This document shows, piece by piece, positions 1 to 5,168 of a stretch of DNA of 6,557 nucleotides (position 1 is its first letter; each line of letters starts with the position of its first letter). A model generated the notes under the pieces. It was not told where the DNA came from, did not search any database, and saw nothing but the letters and a program-made list of their open reading frames with translations. A program made the position numbers and the translations under genes. The DNA is from Bacteroidota bacterium (lineage in GTDB: Bacteria; Bacteroidota; Bacteroidia; Flavobacteriales; Flavobacteriaceae), in assembly GCA_023427845.1 (NCBI GenBank), contig JAEYZX010000012.1, positions 1 through 6,557 of the forward strand, given 5' to 3'.

Positions 1-1291
1 GCGCAAACAGTTCGCTCATTAAATCGCCTGTATCGGTTTTCCAGTTCTTTGCCGCTTTTTCATCGTATGATGTTGGCGCGACAAAGAAGTATTCGCTTAG
101 TTCCCAGAACTCCGACACAAAATGCGCGCGTTCTTTAATCATCGACACGATCCGTATCAAATCGGTATTCGAAAATGCAATTTCTTTTTGAGCAAGTACG
201 GTTGAAAATGACGCAGCCAGTTCCTCATTGGATTTCTGCATCAGGTATTTGTGGTTGAACCACTTATTTTTTTCGGGGTCGAATTTTGCACCTGATTTAT
301 GAACGCGATCCAAATCGAATGCCGCCACAAGTTCTTCAAGCGAAAACAACTCTTTTTCTGTTCCGTCATTCCAGCCAAGAAGCGCAAGAAAATTTACGAC
401 CGCTTCCGGAAAATATCCTGCTTCGCGATAACCTGATGAAATTCCGTCCTCAGTTTTCCATTCTAGCGGAAATACAGGAAAACCAAGTTTGTCGCCATCG
501 CGTTTCGATAATTTTCCATTTCCGACCGGTTTCAAAATCAGCGGTAAATGTGCGAACTCAGGTGCATCCCATCCAAATGCGCGATAGAGGAGTACGTGCA
601 GCGGCATCGAAGGCAGCCATTCCTCGCCACGAATAACGTGCGAAGTTTCCATCAAATGATCATCGACTATATTGGCAAGATGGTACGTTGGCATCCCATC
701 GCTTTTAAAAAGCACCTTGTCATCAAGCAGGTTTGAATCGAATTTGATTTCGCCACGGACCATGTCGGTTAAATGCAGCGTTTCGTCAACAGGAGTTTTA
801 AACCGAACCACATAGTCTTCACCTGCCGCCAGTCTTTTAGCAACTTCTTCAGGAGAATTAGTCAGCGAATTATCAAGCGTTTCCCGGTTTGAATGGTTGT
901 AGATGAATGTTTGCCCGATTGCTTCGTGTTGCTTCCGAAGTGCATCAAGGTTTTCGGCCGAATCAAATGCATAATAGGCCCATCCGGATGCAATCAGCGA
1001 ATCGGCATACTGCTTGTACAAATGCTTGCGATCGCTTTGGCGGTACGGTGCAAATTTTTCGTTCTTTCCGACTGTTTCATCTGGTGCAATTCCAAGCCAT
1101 TCAAGCGATTCAAAAATATATTGTTCTGCGCCGGGCACAAAGCGGTTTTGATCGGTGTCTTCAATCCGAAGATAAAAGATTCCATTATGTTTTTTTGCAA
1201 ATAGGTAATTGAACAGTGCGGTCCTGACACCGCCAATGTGTAATGGGCCTGTGGGACTTGGTGCAAAACGCACGCGGACTTGCTTCGACAT
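1..1291 (-). CDS. gltX: Glutamyl-tRNA synthetase (GluRS), N-terminal 430 residues, cut by the window edge
   Basis: Class I aminoacyl-tRNA synthetase that attaches glutamate to tRNA-Glu in the cytoplasm using ATP. The complement of 1291-1 is one open frame of 430 codons starting MSKQVRVRFAPSPTGPLHIGG. Visible landmarks are the HIGH-type motif (PSPTGPLHIGG, residues 11-21), LRIEDTD (41-47), the HVIRGEEWLPS segment (219-229) of the catalytic core, and the KMSKS-type loop KLSKR (260-264). The family is usually about 470-510 residues, so roughly 70-80 C-terminal residues of the anticodon-binding domain lie outside the window. The ATG at 1291 gives the expected family N-terminus and sits just behind a strong promoter. 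The cysteine cluster of zinc-type GluRS is absent (around residues 106-141); there is no cysteine in the visible protein. About 15 extra residues follow the KLSKR loop. Both look like lineage features rather than damage. Identity is very secure. Confidence 0.97.
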   Translation of the reverse strand, partial: MSKQVRVRFAPSPTGPLHIGGVRTALFNYLFAKKHNGIFYLRIEDTDQNRFVPGAEQYIFESLEWLGIAPDETVGKNEKFAPYRQSDRKHLYKQYADSLIASGWAYYAFDSAENLDALRKQHEAIGQTFIYNHSNRETLDNSLTNSPEEVAKRLAAGEDYVVRFKTPVDETLHLTDMVRGEIKFDSNLLDDKVLFKSDGMPTYHLANIVDDHLMETSHVIRGEEWLPSMPLHVLLYRAFGWDAPEFAHLPLILKPVGNGKLSKRDGDKLGFPVFPLEWKTEDGISSGYREAGYFPEAVVNFLALLGWNDGTEKELFSLEELVAAFDLDRVHKSGAKFDPEKNKWFNHKYLMQKSNEELAASFSTVLAQKEIAFSNTDLIRIVSMIKERAHFVSEFWELSEYFFVAPTSYDEKAAKNWKTDTGDLMSELFA

Positions 1292-1307
1292 TTCTTAAAA
1301 TTTTGCG

Positions 1308-1341
1308 CAAAGATACAATTATACGTTGTGGGATGCGTCAA
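1308..1341 (-). promoter_or_regulatory. Bacteroidota-type promoter for gltX
   Basis: Read on the minus strand, the -7 element is TATCTTTG (1315-1308), a full match to the TAnnTTTG consensus of the Bacteroidota housekeeping sigma factor. A TTG at 1341-1339 can serve as the -33 element with a 23-bp spacer, at the long end of the 17-23 bp range I recall for Flavobacterium promoters. Transcription would start near 1302, leaving a leader of only about 10 nt before the gltX ATG at 1291. The -7 box overlaps the palindrome at 1302-1311. The -7 call is good; the -33 assignment is weaker. Confidence 0.65.
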
Positions 1342-1359
1342 TATTGTGCAACGGCAAAC

Positions 1360-1388
1360 TTTGCGATTTTTTTAACCTTTTAGCTTTC
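1360..1388 (+). promoter_or_regulatory. Candidate promoter for the DUF4175-ybeY-mnmG chain
   Basis: A TTTG at 1360-1363 (-33) is followed after 17 bp by TAGCTTTC (1381-1388), which matches TAnnTTTG at all but the last base. It would start transcription near 1394 and give a leader of about 36 nt before the TTG start at 1430. A second near-match, TACTTTTA at 1400-1407, lacks a TTG at a suitable distance. Some promoter must lie here because the upstream gene points the other way, but which box is used cannot be settled by eye. Confidence 0.4.
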
Positions 1389-1429
1389 AGATAATATCGT
1401 ACTTTTAGCGGTTATAAAATTACTTACAA

Positions 1430-4400
1430 TTGGAGACTTCAAACGTTATTTACGGCAAATTAGAAGCCTTTATCCGAAAATATTATACCAACGAACTGAT
1501 TCGCGGAACCATTTTTTTTATTGGTCTGGGACTGCTGTATTTTCTGTTTACTGTTTTCATTGAATATTTTTTGTGGTTGAAGCCAATTGGAAGGTCAGTG
1601 TTGTTTTGGACGTTTATTGCAGTTGAATTGTTTTTGCTGGTTAGATTTATATTTTTTCCGATCTCCAAATTATTGCGGTTGCAAAAAGGAATCGGGTATG
1701 ATGAAGCTTCGGCAATCATCGGCAGTCACTTTTCTGAGGTCAGCGATAAGCTAACGAATTTCCTTCAGTTATCAAATCACGATCAGCAATCCGAACTTCT
1801 GTTGGCATCGATAGAGCAGAAGGCAAATGCACTGCGGCCGGTTCCATTTGGTAATGCGGTGAACTACAATAAGAATAAAAAATACCTTCCGCTGGCGATT
1901 CTTCCCTTGCTGTTCTTTGCATTTTTCTATATTTCAGGGAACAGCGGAATGCTTTCGCAGAGCTTGAACCGCGTTGTGAATTATAAGCAGCAATTTCTTC
2001 CGCCTGCTCCGTTTGAATTTGTAGTGGTGAACGATGACCTGCAAACCGAACAAAACAAGGACTTTACTCTTCGGATGAAAACTATAGGTAATGTAGTTCC
2101 GGATAATGCGATGATATTCATAAACGATGAAAGCTATTATATGGAATCGACACGTCCGGGCGAGTTCGAATTTAAAATTACACGTCCGACCGCAAATGTT
2201 GCGTTCCACGTGGAGGCCAACGATGTTTCGTCAAGAGATTACGTATTATCGGTTATTACGGTTCCATCAATCGCAAATTTTGAAATGGTGCTGAACTTTC
2301 CGGCTTATATCAATAAGAAAAGTGAAGTTATAAAAGGCACCGGCAACGCCATCGTTCCTGAAGGCACACGCGTAACCTGGCGGATGAATACACTTGCAAC
2401 CGATCGTGTTGACTGGTCAGATGGCGCTTCCCGACATTCGTTTATAAAAGCCGACAATATTTTCACTTTTTCACGTCCTGTTTCGCAAAACACCGAATAT
2501 CAGGTGCTTACATCGAATAGGCAAGTGCAACATTATGAAAAACTGAATTATAGGATATCGGTTATAAAAGATCAGTATCCTACAATCGCTGCCGGTCATG
2601 CACCCGATAGTTTGAAGTCGGGGCGAAACTTCATTCTCGGCCAGGTGTCAGACGACCACGGACTTTCCAAACTACAAATTGTTTATTATCCGGCAGGAAA
2701 TACTAACGGTTTAAAGCGTGCAGCTTTGCCTGTAAAACGTGACGTTTACGATCAGTTTGTTTTTTCATTTCCCGGAGCCCTTCCGGTGGAGCAAGGCGTA
2801 ACGTATGAGTATTACTTTGAGGTGTTCGACAATGACGCACCTCACGGCTTTAAGAGCACCAAATCTTCTGTTTTTAGCGAACATATCCTAACCGATGTGC
2901 AGAAAGAAGAGCAATCATTGCAACAGCAGAATGAAAACATCAACAGTCTTGAGAGATCGTTGAAGAATCAGGACAAGCAGTTATCAGAGTTGGAGAAGCT
3001 TCAAAAATCCGGTAAGGAAAAAGAAGCACTTGAATTCAAGGATCAGCAGAAGGTCAACGACTTTTTGGAACGGCAAAAGCAACAGGATGAGATGATGAAG
3101 GAGTTCGCAAGGAAGATGGACGAGAACCTCGAAAAATTCAAGTCGGCCGAGAAAGACGAATTTAAGGAAGAATTGCAAAAGCGTCTTGAAAAAGCTGAGG
3201 AAGATATGGAGAAAAATCAGAAGCTTCTCGACGAATTAAAAGAACTGAACGATAAAATCAAGAAGGATGAATTGTTCGAAAAAATGGAGAAGTTTAAGCA
3301 GGCAAGCAAGAATCAGGTCAAGACACTGGAGCAGCTGGTCGAGTTGACCAAAAAATACTATGTCGAAAAGAAAGCCGAACAATTGGCGGAGCAACTTCAG
3401 AAACTTGGCGAAAAACTGGAAGAACTTTCCGAAAAAGGCAAGGAGAACACTGCCCAAAAAAACGAAGAGATTGACAAGGAGTTTGACAAACTTCAGAAAG
3501 ACCTGGATGATCTTAAGAAAGAAAACGAAGAACTCAAGACGCCTTTGGATATCCCGACCGATGCCGAAAAAGAGAAAAGCATCGATGAAGACATGAAGAA
3601 TGCAACCGATGCTCTCAAAAAACAGGACGCCGGGAAAGCAAAACCAAAGCAGAAAAGTGCCGCGAAGAAAATGAAGGAAATGGGCGAAAAGATGGCGGCC
3701 GACATGGCAATGGGCGAAATGGAGCAGATGGAAGAAGACGTAAAGGTGCTTCGTCAGATACTCGATAACCTTTTGGCATATTCGTTTTCACAAGAGAATT
3801 TAATGGGTGACTTTAAATCGCTTCGGCGGGGTTCACCATCGTTCAATAAAAATCTAAAGCTCCAACAGGATTTAAGATTGCAATTCAAACATGTCGACGA
3901 TAGCTTGTTTGCATTGTCGCTACGCCAGCCTAAAATTGCCGAGAGCGTAACAGCAGAAGTCGGAAACGTTCATTACAATATCGATAAGGCATTGGAGGTT
4001 TTGGTAGAGGCACAAATCGGCAAAGGAACCTCTCATCAGCAGTATGCCGTGTCCTCAGCAAATAAACTTGCCGATATGCTGAGCGAGACGATGAACAACA
4101 TGCAGATGTCGTTGGCCGGAATGGGAATGGGTCAGCCAAAGCCCGGTAAAGGCCAGGGATCCGGTATGCAGCTTCCCGACATTATTAAGAAGCAACAGGG
4201 CCTTGGTGAGAAGATGAAGGACGGAATGAAAGACGGAAAAGAACCCGGGGATAAGCCGGGAGAAGGCAAGAAGCCCGGCCAACAAGGCCAGAAAGGCCAG
4301 GGTGGCCAGGATGGGGGTGATGGTGAAAATGGCGAAGATGGCGAAGGTAATGCCAAGGCGATCATGGAAATTTACCGCGAACAAAAGCAACTCCGTGAAG

Positions 4401-4756
4401 CGCTGCAAAATGAACTCAACAAGCAAGGCCTCGGCGGATCAGGGCAAAATGCACTTGAGCAGATGAAACAGATTGAAAAGCAGTTGCTTAATAAGGGATT
4501 TAATAATGAGACGTTGCAGCGAATCCTTAATTTAAAGTATGAGTTGCTCAAACTTGACAAAGCGGTGCAGCAACAGGGCGAAGAACAGAAGCGTCAGGCT
4601 GAAACCAATAAAAAAGAATTTCACAATCAGACCAATGCACTTCCCAAGGCGTTGCAGGAATATCTGAACAGCATTGAAATATTAAACAGACAAAGCTTAC
4701 CTTTGCGCTCCAATTTTAACCGCAAGGTGCAGGAATATTTTAAAGGCAATGATTAA
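1430..4756 (+). CDS. Large membrane-anchored coiled-coil protein, DUF4175 type, function unknown
   Basis: An 1108-residue protein without a known biochemical role; I place it with Bacteroidota proteins labelled DUF4175 from memory of their N-terminus and gene order. Three hydrophobic segments lie near residues 26-48, 57-77 and 153-169. Positive charges before the first, after the second and before the third suggest a cytoplasmic N-terminus and about 940 residues in the periplasm. Residues ~180-480 look beta-rich, with SDDHGLSKLQIVYYP and YYFEVFDND segments suggesting Ig-like folds. Residues ~489-703 are a very charged Glu/Lys/Gln coiled coil, followed by more helices (~725-897), a Gly/Lys/Pro-rich linker (898-973) and a helical C-terminus. 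No cysteine was seen. The start is TTG at 1430: an in-frame TAA lies at 1415-1417 and the first in-frame ATG falls after the third hydrophobic segment. The last 8 bp overlap ybeY. An envelope scaffold or mechanical linker is a guess only. Confidence 0.85.
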   Translation: METSNVIYGKLEAFIRKYYTNELIRGTIFFIGLGLLYFLFTVFIEYFLWLKPIGRSVLFWTFIAVELFLLVRFIFFPISKLLRLQKGIGYDEASAIIGSHFSEVSDKLTNFLQLSNHDQQSELLLASIEQKANALRPVPFGNAVNYNKNKKYLPLAILPLLFFAFFYISGNSGMLSQSLNRVVNYKQQFLPPAPFEFVVVNDDLQTEQNKDFTLRMKTIGNVVPDNAMIFINDESYYMESTRPGEFEFKITRPTANVAFHVEANDVSSRDYVLSVITVPSIANFEMVLNFPAYINKKSEVIKGTGNAIVPEGTRVTWRMNTLATDRVDWSDGASRHSFIKADNIFTFSRPVSQNTEYQVLTSNRQVQHYEKLNYRISVIKDQYPTIAAGHAPDSLKSGRNFILGQVSDDHGLSKLQIVYYPAGNTNGLKRAALPVKRDVYDQFVFSFPGALPVEQGVTYEYYFEVFDNDAPHGFKSTKSSVFSEHILTDVQKEEQSLQQQNENINSLERSLKNQDKQLSELEKLQKSGKEKEALEFKDQQKVNDFLERQKQQDEMMKEFARKMDENLEKFKSAEKDEFKEELQKRLEKAEEDMEKNQKLLDELKELNDKIKKDELFEKMEKFKQASKNQVKTLEQLVELTKKYYVEKKAEQLAEQLQKLGEKLEELSEKGKENTAQKNEEIDKEFDKLQKDLDDLKKENEELKTPLDIPTDAEKEKSIDEDMKNATDALKKQDAGKAKPKQKSAAKKMKEMGEKMAADMAMGEMEQMEEDVKVLRQILDNLLAYSFSQENLMGDFKSLRRGSPSFNKNLKLQQDLRLQFKHVDDSLFALSLRQPKIAESVTAEVGNVHYNIDKALEVLVEAQIGKGTSHQQYAVSSANKLADMLSETMNNMQMSLAGMGMGQPKPGKGQGSGMQLPDIIKKQQGLGEKMKDGMKDGKEPGDKPGEGKKPGQQGQKGQGGQDGGDGENGEDGEGNAKAIMEIYREQKQLREALQNELNKQGLGGSGQNALEQMKQIEKQLLNKGFNNETLQRILNLKYELLKLDKAVQQQGEEQKRQAETNKKEFHNQTNALPKALQEYLNSIEILNRQSLPLRSNFNRKVQEYFKGND
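2894..3538 (+). other. Long charged coiled-coil segment of the DUF4175-type protein
   Basis: Encodes residues ~489-703, dominated by Glu, Lys, Gln, Leu and Asp with regular hydrophobic spacing (for example LEKAEEDMEKNQKLLDELKEL). No proline or glycine cluster interrupts it for roughly 200 residues, so an extended helix some tens of nanometres long, probably dimeric or folded back on itself, is the natural reading. It ends at a TPLDIP turn. Coiled-coil content is inferred from composition and heptad-like patterning, not from a program. Confidence 0.75.
4121..4348 (+). repeat. Low-complexity Gly/Lys/Pro/Gln/Asp-rich linker in the DUF4175-type protein
   Basis: Encodes residues 898-973, beginning MGMGQPKPGKGQGSG and ending in a DGENGEDGEG stretch. 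After the short LPDIIKKQQGLGEKMK island the segment has almost no hydrophobic residues and switches from basic (PGEGKKPGQQGQKG) to acidic (GGDGENGEDGEG). At the DNA level there are loose short repeats such as GGCCAG/GGCCAA and GATGGTGA/GATGGCGA, so it may vary in length between strains. It is probably a disordered spacer between two helical regions. Confidence 0.75.
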
Positions 4757-5168
4757 TTTCAATTACGAAACCGACTTCGAGCTTACAGATGAAAAACCCT
4801 ATGAAGTTTGGATTTCGCAAGTTATAGCTTCCGAAGAAAAGCGCGAAGGTGAAATCAACTATATATTTTGTGACGATGATTATTTGCTCGAAATCAACCA
4901 GGAGTATCTTGATCACGACACATTGACCGACATTATAAGCTTTGATTATTCTGTAGGAAATGAATTACATGGAGATATTTTTATTTCGGTCGACCGTGTG
5001 AGGGAAAACGCCGCCGAATTTGATGTTCGCTTTGAAGATGAACTTCGAAGAGTGATGATTCATGGAATATTACACTATTGCGGATATAAAGATAAATCGC
5101 CCGATGACGAAGCATTGATGCGGAAAAAGGAAGATGAAAAGATGATAATGTTTCACGTGGAACAATGA
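4749..5168 (+). CDS. ybeY: Endoribonuclease YbeY (rRNA maturation factor), UPF0054 family
   Basis: A 139-residue metal-dependent RNase that in studied bacteria helps mature the 16S rRNA 3' end and takes part in 70S ribosome quality control. The diagnostic features are YLDHDTLTDIISFDY (53-67), GDIFIS (75-80) and HGILHYCGYKD (105-115), corresponding to the HGxLHLxGYDH metal site. Two differences stand out: the third metal ligand is Asp115 instead of His, and the position of the conserved catalytic Arg (R59 in E. coli) is Leu54. His105 and His109 are intact. The length is normal for the family. The ATG at 4749 overlaps the end of the upstream gene by 8 bp in another frame, pointing to translational coupling; AAAGG just before the ATG is a poor, close ribosome-binding site. 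The final codons FHVEQ are read from a parS sequence. Family assignment is secure; enzymatic activity is inferred. Confidence 0.94.
   Translation: MINFNYETDFELTDEKPYEVWISQVIASEEKREGEINYIFCDDDYLLEINQEYLDHDTLTDIISFDYSVGNELHGDIFISVDRVRENAAEFDVRFEDELRRVMIHGILHYCGYKDKSPDDEALMRKKEDEKMIMFHVEQ
5149..5164. promoter_or_regulatory. parS centromere-like site (ParB/Spo0J-binding sequence)
   Basis: The 16 bases TGTTTCACGTGGAACA are the exact reverse complement of TGTTCCACGTGAAACA, the classical parS sequence first defined in Bacillus subtilis and conserved across most bacterial phyla. ParB binds such sites, spreads as a CTP clamp and, with ParA and SMC, segregates replication origins. The site occupies the 3' end of ybeY (codons for FHVEQ) and stops one base before the mnmG start codon. 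A chance 16/16 match in a window this size is very unlikely. It was recognised from the sequence alone; ParB binding and a parAB locus elsewhere are inferred. Confidence 0.88.

Larger units (their letters stand above)
1292..1429. other. Divergent intergenic region between gltX and the DUF4175 gene
   Basis: This is the only non-coding stretch in the window (138 bp). It is AT-rich and must carry the start signals for gltX to the left and for the three-gene chain to the right. It contains a perfect 10-bp palindrome, TTTGCGCAAA (1302-1311), and an 11-bp interrupted one, GCAAACTTTGC (1354-1364), both sharing TTTGCG/CGCAAA. I see no RNA gene or riboswitch-like structure and no convincing terminator. 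Confidence 0.85.

Noticed and set aside
286..1212. Plus-strand open frames of about 100 codons across the left part of the window
   Set aside because: They lie entirely inside gltX on the opposite strand and their translations show no recognisable family.
1354..1370. GCAAACTTTGC followed by a T run, terminator-like on the plus strand
   Set aside because: The stem can be only about 4 bp with a 3-nt loop, which is too weak, and no plus-strand gene ends upstream of it.
1470..1480. TTATCCGAA-like string considered as a DnaA box, given the parS nearby
   Set aside because: It does not match the TTATCCACA core, is single and lies in coding sequence; nothing else in the window looks like a replication origin.
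2202..2217. A second CACGTG-centred sequence (CGTTCCACGTGGAGGC) resembling parS
   Set aside because: Only about 12 of 16 positions match and one half-site is largely lost; it lies inside the DUF4175-type coding sequence (encoding the FHVEA part), so I treat it as chance.
3360..3596. A lysine/arginine-rich 78-codon open frame on the plus strand
   Set aside because: It is a +1-frame reading of the Lys/Glu-rich coiled-coil codons of the DUF4175-type gene; biased composition explains the open frame.
4055..4426. A 123-codon minus-strand open frame with a hydrophobic translation
   Set aside because: It is the complement of the Gly/Lys/Asp-rich linker; the hydrophobicity comes from reading that composition backwards, and there is no promoter or family match.
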